This document shows, in pieces, positions 48,672 through 60,850 of a stretch of DNA of 64,000 nucleotides. The position numbers and the translations under genes were made by a program. The first letter of the stretch is position 1. Every line of letters starts with the position of its first letter. Origin of the DNA: Penelope pileata (lineage: Eukaryota > Chordata > Aves > Galliformes > Cracidae); the NCBI GenBank assembly GCA_013396635.1, contig WBMW01000147.1:124001-188000 (forward strand). Reading direction: 5' to 3'. The notes beneath the pieces are model-generated. The model made no database searches. It was not told where the DNA came from and saw only the letters and a program-made list of their open reading frames with translations.

Positions 48672-50078
48672 ATCATAGAACCATAGAATTGTTTGAGTTG
48701 GAAGTAGACCTTTTAAGGTCATATAGTCCAATTCCCCTGCAACGTACAGGGACATCTACAGCTAGATGGGGTTGCTCAGAGCCCCATCCAGACTGACCTC
48801 GAATGTCTCCAGGGACGGGGCTTCCACCACCTCTCTGGGCAACGTGTTCCAGTGCTTCATTATCCTTATTGTAAAGATCTTTTCCCTTATATCCAGTCTA
48901 AATCTCCCCTCTTTAGTTTGAAAATGTTTCCCCTTGTCCTATCACCACAGACCCTACTAAAGAGTCTGTCTCGTTTCTTATAGCCCTCTTTTAGATACTG
49001 AAAGGCTACTATCAGGTGTCCCTGGAGCCTTTTCTTCTGCAGGCTAAACAGTCCCAGATCTATCAGCTTATCCTCATATGGGATGTGTTCCATCCCTTGG
49101 ATCATTTTCGTGGCCCTCCTCTGGACATGCTCCAACAGGTCCATGTCTCTCTTTTGCTGAGGACTTCACATCTGGATGCAGTACTCCAGGTGAGGTCTCA
49201 CCAGTCCAGAGTAGACGGGCAGGACCCCCCCCCTCGCCTTGCTGGCCACACTTCTTTTGATGCAGCCGAGGATATGGTTGGCATTCTGCGCGGCAAGGGA
49301 ACATTGCTGGCTCATGTCCAGCTCGCCATCCACCAGTACCCCCAAGCACTTTTCAGCAGGGCTGTTCTCTACCCTTTCATCCTCCAGCTTGTATTGATAG
49401 TGAAGGTTGCCACAGCCCAGGTGCAAGATCATGCACTTGGCTTTGTTGAACCTCATGAGGTTCTCCTGTGCCCACTGCTTGAGCCTGTCTAGGTCTCTCT
49501 GGACGGCATCCAGTCCCTCAGGCATGTCAACTACACCACACAGCTTGGTATCATCTGCAAACTTGCTGAGGGTGCAGTCTCGCTGTCATTGTCATTGATG
49601 AAGATATTGAAGTGCATCAGTCCCAGGGACACCACTCGACACCAATCTCCATCAAGACATTGAGCCATTGACCACCCCTCTCTGGTTATGATCTTTCAAC
49701 CAGTTCCTCATCCATTGAACAGTCCACCCATCAAATCCATGTCTTTCCAATTTGGAGAAGGATGTTGTGAGAGACCATGTCAAAGGCCTTACAGGAGTCC
49801 AGATAGGTGACATCAATGTCTCTTCCCTTGTCTTCTGATGCAGTTACATCATTATAGAAGGTCATAAGTTTGATCAGGCAGGACTTGCCCTCAGTAAGGC
49901 CATGCTGGTTGTATCATATCACCTCCTTGTCTTCCATGTGCCTTGGCATAGCTTCCAAGAGGATCTGCTCCATGATCTTCCCTGGCATAGAGGTGAGGTT
50001 GACAGGTCAGTAGTTCCCTGGATCATCCTTTCTACCCTTCTTAAAAATGGATGCATCTCTGCCTTCTTTCTAGTCACT
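48672..50078 (-). mobile_element. 5'-truncated CR1 LINE inserted in mariner copy 2
   Basis: A chicken repeat 1 (CR1) non-LTR retrotransposon of about 1.4 kb, lying on the minus strand. Its 3' end is at 48672, where the plus strand reads ATCATAGAACCATAGAATT, the short-period tail typical of CR1, which has no poly(A). The body encodes the C-terminal half of the ORF2 reverse transcriptase; the N-terminal endonuclease and ORF1 are missing, as in most CR1 copies, which truncate at the 5' end. Candidate target-site duplications are AGTACAT (48665-48671) and AGTGCAT (50079-50085), differing at one base. The exact 5' junction within 50066-50085 is uncertain by a few bases. The copy is dead but only moderately diverged. 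Confidence 0.95.
48887..50066 (-). pseudogene. CR1 ORF2 reverse transcriptase fragment, disrupted
   Basis: Remnant of the CR1 reverse transcriptase, read from about 50066 down to 48887. The upstream end shows the FKKGRKDDPGNYRPVSLTS-like block expected before the palm domain. The polymerase catalytic box is retained as FADD, encoded by 49550-49561. A long open stretch at 49166-49525 covers the segment after FADD (RDLDRLKQWA, CLGVLVD) and ends CIQM followed by TGA at 49166-49168. The reading frame simply continues beyond this stop to 48887 through SPQQKRDMDLLEHVQRRATK, so the TGA is one in-frame nonsense change, probably from TGG. Further stops and shifts occur upstream, and there is a one-base shift near 48890. 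It cannot make an active enzyme. Confidence 0.9.
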
Positions 50079-50085
50079 AGTGCAT
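50079..50085. repeat. Candidate CR1 target-site duplication, right copy
   Basis: AGTGCAT at the truncated 5' end of the CR1, with mariner sequence (GAAGCAAAGG) resuming directly after it. Confidence 0.6.
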
Positions 50086-50450
50086 GAAGCAAAGGAGTGT
50101 AATTGAATTCCTCCATGCAGAAAAAAATGCACCCATTGACATTCATCAACATTTGCTGAACATTTATGGAGACCAAATAGTGGATATTAGCATGGTGTGG
50201 TGGTAAGTGGTGAGTTTCAGCAGTGGCAACAGTGACATGAAAGACAAGTCACATTCTTGACGGCCATGCAGATTTTTACAAGCGTGGCAAGCAGGCTTTT
50301 GTACATGGCTCGCAAAAATGTATAGCTAATGGTGATGACTATGCTGAAAAATAGTGTTTTGTACGTGAGAATTTGCTCTATTGTTCTCTTTGTATCTGTT
50401 GCAGTTTCCATGGAAATAAATGAGAAGCATTGCTTTCAGAGTGACCTACG
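50079..50450 (+). mobile_element. Mariner relic copy 2, right part (split by CR1)
   Basis: Right part of the interrupted mariner. It resumes with GAAGCAAAGGAGTGTAATTG, matching copy 1 directly after the point where the left part ends. It carries transposase remnants: an N-terminal piece related to EFL, a stretch recognisable as the VVRFSSG region followed by its downstream acidic and basic segment, and then, after an internal deletion, the C-terminal IANGDDYAEK. This last piece ends in a TAG stop at 50352-50354, probably the native stop. The right terminal repeat reads GAAAGCAATGCTTCTCATTT on the minus strand, and TA follows at 50451-50452. Left plus right parts total roughly 550 bp, close to copy 1. 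Confidence 0.85.
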
Positions 50451-50534
50451 TATCTTAGGTATGCACATGACCCCAGCATCAGTGTCTCAGCCACTTGCTT
50501 ACTTTGACATACTAACCTCCCAGTATCCACTTGT

Positions 50535-50605
50535 AACTTCTGGTCCCATTTAATAGCTGAAGAGTTGAGGCACAGCCAGTCAGAGCTGTGCAAGGCCTAT
50601 GGGTG
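50535..50605 (-). repeat. MIR/L3-like ancient repeat fragment
   Basis: TCCCATTTAATAGCTGAAGA followed by GTTGAGGCACAGCCAGTCAG fits the 'cccattttatagatgaggaaactgaggcacag' block of these repeats, minus strand. It lies about 80 bp outside mariner copy 2. Confidence 0.45.
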
Positions 50606-51267
50606 TAACTTTCCTCCTGAATGTGTTTTCAGGATTTCTCTGTTTCTGAGAAGGTCATTCTGTATCAAGAAAGTCTCATGCAGTATAGTGATGAACGTCT
50701 ACTTTTTCTATAGAACAACAGATATAATCAGCATCCCAATAAAGAAAAAGGTCAAATAAAGGGCAGAAGACATGGAGGGAAAAGTAGAGTGCATGTTAAT
50801 CAGTGCATGAATGTTACTAGAATTCTGAAAACAGAAACACTCTCTGGGTTCAGGGGCCTCAGCATCCTCAGTCTATAGCTGTGCAATCAAGAATACTTGT
50901 CTATGGAAATAAATAGGACATATTCCTCTTCCACTTACTGGGTCATACATCATGGGTAATGGTGAAAGCACTAGAGGAAAAAAGGGTAAAACTGTTATAG
51001 AAACTGAATGACATTTTCTCTCATATTAATTTTGGATTCTTAAGAAATCTCTCTGATTGTCTCTGGTTACCTAAGCATATCACAACTCCAGAATGAGGCT
51101 TCAGTTTTTATAATGCGTGCATGAGTATAGAAGGTATATACTTTACTGACTTCAGAAAAAACTGTAACAGAGGCTGTTTAGTGATTCAGAGAGAAAGGAT
51201 GAATGAGGGTTACAGGTACTGTCATAGATTTAAAGAAATGAAACAGAGTACATGCTCTGCCCTAGTC

Positions 51268-51400
51268 TTCCTGTGCAACTTTTAACAAGTCATTTAACGT
51301 TTAAGCTTCTCAACTGTAACACAAGGGCTTCTCATTTTCACAGAAGTGGTTGGAGGATGGACACGTTAACATAATGACTTGCTCAGATCCAACTGAAAAA
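51268..51400 (+). repeat. MIR/L3-like ancient repeat remnant
   Basis: Blocks in the usual plus-strand order: AACAAGTCATTTAACGTTTA (from 'caagtcacttaacc'), then TCTCAACTGTAACACAAGGG (from 'catctgtaaaatggg'), then a TTTCACAGAAGTGGTTGGAG block (from 'cacagggttgttgtgag') and TGACTTGCTCAGATCC. Heavily diverged. Confidence 0.55.
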
Positions 51401-53194
51401 GGCCTACAGAATCAGTAGCTCATGCAGCAGTTTGCCCTTCTAGTCAGTAGAAAGGGAGAGACAAAGATCCTAGAGGTGATCAGTTCCACAGCAGACATAA
51501 AAGTGAGGTAATTAAAAACCATTGGGTAGAACAGTGATGAAGTTTGAGTAATTGCATTCTGTCTACTCAAAAAATAACTCCATGAATCTTCAATTGGACG
51601 TAGAATTTCTCCTTTTCATTGGAAGACAGCAGGTGTTGTGTTATATTGCTATGCATTGTTAACAAGTTGCCATGTATCTCCTTAGTAGTGGATTGACAAA
51701 GTGATTCCCTTTAGTATTTAAAACACATTGTGACACTCTGAGGTGAAAGAATATAAAGATATAAAATCAGCCATAGCTGGAAAAGCCTTTTTTCTTGGAA
51801 GCATAGTACAAGATTTAAGCGGTCAGAGTAGGTTTCTAAGGAAGGGAGCAGTGGGACATGGGCACTCATGGATTCCTGAGGACATTCTCAAGCCCAGTGG
51901 TGTAACTATATGCATCAGTTCCCAGTGATTGTTCCCACCATTCACTTGGTAGGACAGATCACTGCACAGTTTGATCACTGTCCAAATCAGTGAGTTTAAC
52001 TCAGGCTGCTTTTGGCAGTAGTGTAAGTTAGCATAATTTCTTTCACCCTATGGTCAGTGAGGTCTTTTTTGTAGTTCTGTCAGCCTTGATGCACAAGTAG
52101 TTCTTGAGAGCTGCAATAATAAATGATCTAGGGAGAAAGCTAGAATAAATGTTTAAAGCCACTTCAGCCATTTGTAAAGTAGTCATGTATCTGAGGCGTC
52201 AACTTTTGCAGAAGCTTTACAACTTCTTTATCCCTCTTAGCAAACTCCGGGTGCATGAGTAATCTCTGAGTAATGAGTAATAGCTGACACAAGCAGTTAT
52301 TGCTTTTATTCTGAACTTCTTCTAGAATTCATTCTTTCTCAGCACACAGCTGTATGAATGAAATACCCTGCTTACTTTTGGGGCACAAACATAGATGTAG
52401 CAAAAGTTTTATCTTCCTACTGAATAGAAGGAACTCAGCAGAGGGAAAAGAACAGGACTGCCAAACCTAATGGAGTTCTTTCAACACGCTTGCCCCATAA
52501 AATATTTAGATGAGAAGACAACATTGAGTTTTCAAGGGAAGTGAGTAGATAGTATCAAAACCTTTTCCTTTTTCTTAAAACTTCTAGAAAATGCTGGGAA
52601 TTAATCTTCTTGCATAGCTAATATTTGCTTCTCTGTTTTGCAGTTGAGAATTGTGGTGAAAACTTGCTGTGCATCATCATTTCAATTTTCTGTGAATGCT
52701 TTTTTTGCCATTCAAAATATTATCACATAAACATGTTAGAGTCACTTTACCCCTGTACAAAGGTCAACATCATTTGCACAGTAAATAGGATTGTTTAAAG
52801 AAAATGGGCTAAAAGGAAACAGGTTCATCATTTTTACTTTACACTTAAATCACTAATTAGGAAAAGCAGAACAAGAAGGCAAGAGGAGGAAGGCCTGGCA
52901 CATCTTTAGTATCCAAAAATTAGATTTCTTGCCAGTCCACTCTAGTCTCTAGCTCCTAAATACACTTACCAGTACAATATCTGAACTTCATCTGGTAACA
53001 AATCTGTCCTAGTACAGTATATTATTGCTTTTCTGAAGTCTGGGCCACTGTGGGAGAAAGTGGGGTGATACTTATCTTCTAGTAAGAAAACATGTCCCAG
53101 AAAACCTGTGTAGATAAAAGAAGAGGTTTTGGAATGTGTATTGGTCTTTCTTTCCCAAGATTTTTTTCTGCAAGGTTGGAATGAAATCCTTATA

Positions 53195-53213
53195 ACACAC
53201 ACACACATACACA
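53195..53213. repeat. (AC)n microsatellite
   Basis: About nine AC units with one AT interruption. Confidence 0.8.
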
Positions 53214-53342
53214 AAATTATGTTCCACATTACTTCGTGTGGCTATTTACCAGCAGAAAGTTCAGTAACTGAAGAACCATCAAATAATATGACAAAAAAGA
53301 AGGAAAAATGGCTCCTCAACAGAAATTACTCATGTTGTTTTG

Positions 53343-53355
53343 TTTTTTTTTTTTT
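53343..53355. repeat. Poly(T) run
   Basis: T13. No SINE or LINE body is recognised beside it. Confidence 0.8.
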
Positions 53356-53514
53356 AAAGGGGGTCAAAAAAATTCTAATCAGACTCAAAAGCAAGTGCAT
53401 AAAAAAAACAGAAGGGTATTTTGAGATTCAGATTCTAAACATCATAATACTAGGTCTAGGTTGTGGGCTTAGTTATAGCAGAATAAATCTAAAGTAAATC
53501 AATCAACATCCAAT

Positions 53515-53610
53515 CAAAGTTGGAGTCACTGAAGTCAGTTACTTTAGATTTAGAGTGCCATGACTGAGTACATAGCTCATACTGTTGAGTTAAGGTCAAT
53601 GTAAAATAGA
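53515..53610. repeat. Ancient amniote repeat fragment (unnamed)
   Basis: AGTCACTGAAGTCAGTTACT then TTAGATTTAGAGTGCCATGA and CTGAGTACATAGCTC. This fits the 'gaagtcaatgcagttactctggatttacacc' words of the same group. Confidence 0.35.
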
Positions 53611-56600
53611 AACCAAGACTGTAGAGTGTACAGGGTGTGATTTGATAAATAGAATGGAAGAGTTTACGTATAAGGAGAGAATGACTTAGTCTTGAAAGAA
53701 TAATAAGGATGACTTAGAGGTGACATGACAGATACTTAAACTGACTGAAGATTATTGTAAAATTAAGCTTGATGATCTATTTGAGTTTGTTCAAGAAACC
53801 CAAACTAGAAGATTTAGGTTTAAGTAAAGTGAGAATTTCTCTAAGAATTTAAGGAAGAAATACTTCACAGAGACTGATAAAAAACTGTAAGGTGATTCAA
53901 ATTCAAATGTTAGAGACACTGCACTAATATTTAAGTAAATACAGTAAGAGTATCTGCAACTTAATACATTTAACTGGTATCAAACAGTTTTATGCTCGGA
54001 AATAACCAATCATCTTTTACAGAGAACTAATTTCCACTGATTATATCTTTCTCTGAATATCCAGATAAAATCAAAGGTATAAAGCTTAAAGTGGTGCAGG
54101 TTTTTGGAGCAATGTCAGTTTTCACAAGGTGAAGATCTGGTCTTGTGTTTTTCTTTCACTCATCAAGACTGACAGGTACTCAGGCCTCAGGAGCTTCATT
54201 ACACACACTGGCAGGGTGGCATGAGGAAGCTTACACTTCTGTTGTCCACACATAACCTGTTTGGTGGGTAATTAAAGGATTTTAATCTTCAGCACAGTCA
54301 ATCTGGCACCTTTCAACAACTCAAATTGACAGAAGCAGAAGACAAAGAAGAAAGGGTACTCTCAATTCTCATGAAAAGAGAAAAAAAAAAAGTTGTGTTG
54401 GAAAGAAAAATATGAACAGTATATTATTGTGTTTTCTCTCTCTGAATCACTACTGAAAAAGATCAAGTTTGGATGAATGCCCTACCGCCAGCCACCTTTT
54501 TAAGAACAGAATGAATTCTCCTTACAACTAAAACTGATTTTACCAATAGATGCAAGAAACTATCCAAGAGGGCAGAGGATTAAGAGACAGTCTGGGGTGT
54601 TTGTAACAAACAAGATGAACCTTTCTATGAAGTGCTTGACTACCTGCACAGCACCATTCATACTTCTCCAAGTCCTAGACAGAATTCTTTGTGAGAGAGG
54701 GTTCCCTAACTACTGACAGAAAGGCAGGCAGAATGATCACATAAACCATCTTTATGTAATCTTCTGATAGAATCTTCTGCTTTCGCCAGTACCTGCAGCT
54801 CTGCTTTAACTATGCTTCCTAAGGACTTTTTTCATGTGCGGAAATGATGAGTGAGTCTAATTAGTGTTATGCATCCCTTCAAGCTGAAAGATAAACCTGG
54901 AAAAGATCAAATAGGGAAATGATATAAAGCTTTACTTCTCTAGTCCCACCTTGCATTTCCCTCCTCATTTGTCCTCTTTCCTTACTTTCCCAACACTACA
55001 AACCTTACAAATGGGATTAATCAGGCTAAAAGAAAGTTTTAAGTCACTTTAAAGAATGGTAGTAGGAGAAAGTGTTAATATTTTATCTTTTTTCTTCTCA
55101 CATCAGATTATATCATAAAACTCAGAGGAAGTATATCAGGCATATGTAAAATTCAATTCCTTAATAATCACCTTTTAACTCAAACTGAAGGGGTCCAACG
55201 TTATGTGAACACACTCCATTCACCACTTTGGAGAGGTTTTGTTAAGAGGGCTACTTGAAGAGATGGGTTTTGGTCAGGAAAAATGTGCCGTACTGATGAG
55301 AAATTTGAGGCTGAATTTCCTTAGGGCACAGACGCTCACACAAATTGCTCACCAGCAATTACTCCAACCAGTAAAGCTATCACCGTTCCTAAATCAGCTT
55401 GAAAAGGTAAGAACAAACCTGTCATTCACACACATGGGAAGGGCAGGAAATAGCACTGATCCATGATCTCAATCTCAAGAAGGTGGAACCTGCAAGATAA
55501 ACAGCAAAACTGAGGAGATAGATAGGTGGAATTTCAAATATGTCACCACCTTTTCCCTATGTGAATGCATGCTGCTGGGTATTTTCTCTTACCCCATTCA
55601 GGAATTGATCCATCCTATCTTATTTAAGTAACTGAATGTTGGAGGTTAGGTCACTCTAGATTTCTCAAATAACTGATAAAGAAAGCTGGCTGTCTTCATA
55701 GGGAAATTTAATCTTTGATCAACTGCAAAGTAAATTGCCTTCTGCACCTCTACCTAGCTTTCCCTGATGATGTAGGAAGACTACAATTTGAATTTGACTC
55801 CTGGAACCTGACACCTAAAAGTTGTGTGAACAAAACCTTGCAAAGACTCTGTGAATCTTTCCCAGGGAAACTGTTAATTGAATTTATCCTACTCATAATC
55901 TAGGTTATTATATCAGCCTCTGTAACATCTTTCCTTTTTTTACTCTAGTTTCCTTGAAGAAAGAAGACTGATATGATTATGTGGGTGGGCTGGCTAGCTG
56001 ACCCCACACTTGAATAGCTTTCTCCCTGAATAAATCCATTGACCAATTTCAACCACGTGTAAAAACACGAAAATACCCAAGTTCCATTATGTTCACGGAA
56101 ATCAGTGGGTAGCATAAACCAAAACTGATGTCTCCATTGAAGAAAAAAGAGACAAATATACTTTATTGTCCACTTCATTGGCCAACTTGTTGATCAACAA
56201 CAGCTTGTGCTGATTTTTTTTGCTCAACGGGGACAAATTAAAGGGGAAGATTTGGGTGAGAACCTATTAAAGTGTGACAAACAAGGAGAAGATTAGAGGA
56301 CAAAGATTTTTTATCTTCGTATGTATTGGAAGACAAACTGAAAAACATTTTTTTCAATGTGATCATGGTAGGTGTGGCTTTTTCTCCCATCTTTTTATCG
56401 TTTTTTTTTTTTCACTAGCATCTAGGGGGTAAATGTAGGAGGAATCTGTAACTGCCTAAGTAAAAATATTTACTTTTCTTGCTTGTTTGTTTGTTTTGCT
56501 CAGTTGAGATTATTTGTGGTTTTATGCTTAATTATAAGACATCGAAAGTATACTTTTTTGTACACAGCCTCACTTCTGCACACACGATTTACAAAGTAAA

Positions 56601-56773
56601 AAAACACTATTTCTGTGTAAACTACAGTTGGGAAGATGGCAGAAACATTTTTAGGGGCATACTTAGTAGATCAAAAACACTATTTCCACTTGAGGTAAAA
56701 TGCAGAACTAGTACAAACTCATTCGGCCAACTCGTACTCGTTTGATATACTTCAAACGTAACTTTTTGCCTGA

Positions 56774-56814
56774 TCTATCATCTGATTTCATCTATCATCT
56801 GAACTATCATCTGT
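56774..56814. repeat. Short tandem repeat, unit about CTATCATCTGA
   Basis: Three copies of CTATCATCTG separated by ATTTCAT and AA. This is a small local duplication. Confidence 0.75.
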
Positions 56815-57464
56815 CCTACTGCAACCTTCATCAGGACAGGATAAACACTATACTATATCTTCTAGTTAATATGACATAAATACTGTCAAGTCTTTATACC
56901 TGTGCCAGATCATGTTTTGCACAGAGGATGATCCAATTGTTCACAGATCTGGTATTAATGAGCACTAAATCAACGTCTAAACCACAGGTTTCCTCTCTTA
57001 AATAGTATCCAATTGGAAGTTACTAGTTATACGTCTCCCCTGATGCTAGCCAGTTTTCCATATTCTGTTAAAGTACATCAGATTTTTAACACTATATCCA
57101 TATGAATCTCACTTCCCATTATGCTATCCCAAATATTGCAGTGAGCCTGCTTTACTCCCAGATGATTATACATAATGGGCAATGTCTGGATGGAAGTGTG
57201 CAGCAGGGATTGTGAGCAAATGAGCTGTCTCAAACTTACAGTGTGGGACTGCTCTACCGTTAACAGAATCTTCTGACATTATTTCTAGCAGTGAGATTAT
57301 TAAGTGTCATATGGCTAAACAGGAGAGGTCATTCAATGGAAATATCAGCAAATTCAGTCATATGAAAAGCATACTACCAAATGCTGTGTGTGACATTAGC
57401 CCATTTCTGTCATAAATCTGTATAAGTTCCATTTCATACTGGTACGTGAAATAATGTTAATTTT

Positions 57465-57610
57465 TTTGTGGCATGGTAAAACAATGCCAACTCTGTACAT
57501 AATAGCTTTTTCCTGCAGTGGAAAAGTCTCCATGATTAGGCCCTTGGCTTGCTGCAAGAAAGGGAAAAGAAGGCATTTTAATCATGCAAATAAAAAGAGA
57601 TCTGGATAGT
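57465..57610. promoter_or_regulatory. Candidate regulatory block with a POU octamer
   Basis: Contains an exact ATGCAAAT octamer (57584-57591) preceded by TTTTAATC. The surrounding sequence shows no repeat signature. A single octamer is expected by chance about twice in 64 kb counting both strands, so this is weak. Confidence 0.2.
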
Positions 57611-58079
57611 TTAAAGGAATATGGTTACTAGACAGTTGGCAAGACATAGATTTTAAGAATATTCATATTGAACACTTGACCATGGATAAAGTTAGACTAT
57701 TTTTCTAGATCTAATCAAATGGTCATAAATTATGTGTATGAATGGAAGACAGAAGAAGTCATACTACCAGAAAATCAAACCTGATACCTAATCTCTTCTC
57801 TCCAGGCTTCAAACAGACAGCGTCAGCCCTTGGTAAAGCTTGATCTCAATTTACAACATAGGCATGTACTTGAGGGAATGAGAACAAGAAATACTCTGAG
57901 ATGAATTTAACCCAGTTGGATCACGTCGGATAACAAAGGTAACTAGACACAGTAGCATCTTCATCTCAAAAAGAGTGCAGCCCTTTCTCTCAGTCCACTC
58001 AATGAAAGTCTAAGAAAAAGCAAGAAAGACCAACACAAGGCAAAATAAGATCTCAGAGAAAAAATACTGGATTATAACC

Positions 58080-58170
58080 CAGAAAAGTTGTAATTACTCC
58101 TGGTCCTATCACGAGCCTGCTGTGTGAATCTGTTCCTTCACACTTAGCTTCACCTGCTCACTTATACATT
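58080..58170 (+). repeat. MIR/L3-like ancient repeat fragment
   Basis: CTCCTGGTCCTATCACGAGC and CTGCTGTGTGAATCTGTTCC recall the 'cctggctctgccac...gctgtgtgaccttgggcaa' core of MIR/L3 repeats. Only the 5' portion is recognisable. Confidence 0.45.
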
Positions 58171-59134
58171 TTTTCTGATTGCATTCTATGGTTTCTAGCA
58201 CAAAGGAGCCCACACATGTTTCTATAAGCAGTGATAACAATAGTGGCATGGGATAGTATAAGAGCAGAAGTGCGTGCAAAAGAAAACAAAATGTTGCATT
58301 CCAGGATAGTCTGCTCCACAATGAGACAGTGTTCCACAAAATTAAATTTATTAGGCATTTGGAAGGATAGAAAAGACATAATGCTACTGTTGAACAACAT
58401 TGAGGAAAATTGTTCTACAAGATCATTTTAAAATTATCTGGAATAGAATGGTTAATTCCTGTGCACTCACCCTCACCTGTAAACAAACATTGGTGTGAGA
58501 TGTGCTGAGGAATTGAAAGCCTTGCATCTTCTAACCCAATTAGGAGGTTCAACCAGTAAAAGAATGTAACAGAGCTGGATTGTATTTGCCAGTATTGCTT
58601 TGGAAACTGAGATGAAAGAAAGGATGCCTTTGTGGTGAAAGAAAATAATTATTCCTACAATGCAGGAAATTCAGTTCCAGCCTAGTTCACCAATGCTTGT
58701 ATGACCTTGAGCACATCTGAGTTTAGCTTCTCAGCAGAAGTGCCAAAGTTCCCCTGTGAAAGTTGTAGAGGCCAGAAGCACATTATGGGTCCAGGGAGGG
58801 CTTACATTCACGCCAAGAGGCTATCCTTTAAACATTATGATCTGGATGACTTGCAGGCTTTCAAAACTCATCACATCTCAGTACAGAAGCTGAAAGGATG
58901 TACCAAGGAAAGATCTCTTCATAGTTGCTTTTTTTCCTGTGCTTTCCTATGCTTTCATTACTGCCCCTGCCAGAAAGAGGATACTTGAAAGGTTGTTCTG
59001 CTGAGGAATGGTTGCACTTCTACTGCAGTTTAGTTTTGATATAGGTGATTCAGTGCAGGTCTCTGATTCGGATCTCTGCAGGACTCAGTTTCTCCCATCT
59101 ACTCTTTGTCTGTCTTGACTAATTTGTCTGTAAG

Positions 59135-59215
59135 TTTGAATCCTGGCCCCACTGGTTCATGGGAGTTTTGCCATTAACTTCACTGAACAAAGATTTTCTC
59201 TTACATTCTTTGAGC
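59135..59215. repeat. Ancient amniote repeat fragment (unnamed)
   Basis: AATCCTGGCCCCACTGGTTC, then ATGGGAGTTTTGCCATTAAC followed by TTCACTGAAC. This is the best single match to the 'aatcctggcccc...tgggagttttgccattgacttcaatg' word pair. Confidence 0.45.
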
Positions 59216-59799
59216 CCAGGACTGTCTCTTATTATGAGTGTGCAGTGTCTCGCTCACTGGGGTGCTGCAGTCAGTTGGGACTGCCAGATGCTACTGTAAT
59301 GCAAATAAACGTTAGTATACATGGGGAAAGAAGAGAGATTGTATAGGTTTTCTTTTAAACATTATATAAAATGCTCTCAAACTTGAAGAACTTCAAGATA
59401 TTACATTAAAAACAGCTTTTTATTTTATTTTTTTTCAGAAACTCCAGCATTTTTCTTGTGCAGACTGAGGGCTAACAGCTCTTCATGGTATTTACAGGAA
59501 AAATGCATAGTGCTAAATAATCGCCACATGCCGTGGGAGGAACTTCTGTTTTTAATAAAACCAATCTGGTCTGGATCAATGATAAGGGGGCATAATTTCT
59601 TCAAATGGAACGCCAGCTCTTTGAAAGGAATCTTACAGTCTACATTCATCTCAGATCAGGGTCTGCAGGATCAGCAGAACTCAGAGGCCTGGACCTTTTT
59701 ATGAATACAGAGAATTGTCCTTGTCTGAAGGGAAATTCTGGCAAAGAGATTTCACTGGGACAGAGAAGGAAGGTTTTGGTGCACAGGACAAAGTGCTCT

Positions 59800-60070
59800 G
59801 GAGTGAGTGGGACTAATTGCTGCTCTTTCCTTACGTTTACATGCAATCATTTAAGTGTATTTATGGGATGTTTAGCTCTTGCATTAAAGCTACCCTTTCT
59901 TAGGGAATGAGTCCTCCCAGTTGCAAAGCAGGTAGCAATAACTGAGCTGAATTGGTGGCCACATCATGATTGCCTTTAGCATTGTCAACCCATATATCAC
60001 GCATTATCATCTCTATTCACTGCTGGCAGTCCCTCAGCTCTCCTCTCTCTTTTTAGCGTGTGTGTGAGTG
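59800..60070. promoter_or_regulatory. Candidate conserved non-coding element
   Basis: Unique stretch with TGCAATCATTTAAGTGTATT, GAGCTGAATTGGTGGCCACA, TCATGATTGCCTTTAGCATT and CACGCATTATCATC. It has no repeat signature and no convincing frame. It is picked on texture only. Confidence 0.2.
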
Positions 60071-60689
60071 GCCCACTGCTGTCAAGCCAAGTCCATCTGA
60101 TATACAGGGGTATCCTTTTCACACAGTCATGCATCCTCCTACAGGGACCAGGAACAGGACCAAGGCCTCATTCTCCTCTCCCCTCTGCTATATCTCTATC
60201 TTGCTGCTGGATCAGCTCTCTAGTCTCTCCTCTACTGTCGCTGCAGAAACAGCATCAGTATTCTCCACCCTGCATTTCTTGCCACGATACGATCAATCTA
60301 ATGTTACTGTCCATTGTTCCCGTAATTAATGCATTGGTGCATGACAAATTGCTAAACAGAGGAAAAACAGAGAGTTGTCTTTCAATTGTATGAATCCCAA
60401 ATAGAAGCTGCAGGGAAGAGAAGAAAAAGACAGCAGGTGTCCAAGCAAACCAATTGTTGTCACTGGTCACAAGGACGACATTCAAGAGGTAGCCACTGAC
60501 AGCAGCTCATTTTTAGCAGCTGTCCAGTTGGAGAGCTGCATTCGCTGCAGACAAAGAACTGGAAGTACACTTGCTTGAAGTTCACTTTTCCAAATATTAC
60601 AGGTGAACTAAATCCCATGGATTTTCCTCAATCTTATTAGAAGTAATAACAGTGGGGGTTTATGTCTTTGTCCCATAGATCTTAAGGGT

Positions 60690-60850
60690 TCTCTATAAAG
60701 TGTGAGTATCTTTTTACAGCTGAGGAAGAGCAGAGAACAGAGAACTGATTTACTCAAGGTCACAACATAAATCAGCATTTGGCTGAAGAGCAGACTGCAT
60801 GTCTCCTGATTCCAGCTCTACTTTCAAATTACTAGACTCAGGTTGCACAT
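60690..60850 (-). repeat. MIR/L3-like ancient repeat remnant
   Basis: Minus-strand order of blocks: TTTTTACAGCTGAGGAAGAG, then TTTACTCAAGGTCACAACAT (from 'ttgcccaaggtcacaca'), then CATGTCTCCTGATTCCAGCT (from 'caggtctcctgactcccag') and ATTACTAGACTCAGGTTGCA. This is the longest and clearest of the MIR/L3-like copies in the window. Confidence 0.65.

Noticed and set aside
49016..49492. 158-codon plus-strand open frame, the longest in the window
   Set aside because: It is antisense to the CR1 reverse transcriptase and simply reflects the opposite strand of that coding remnant.
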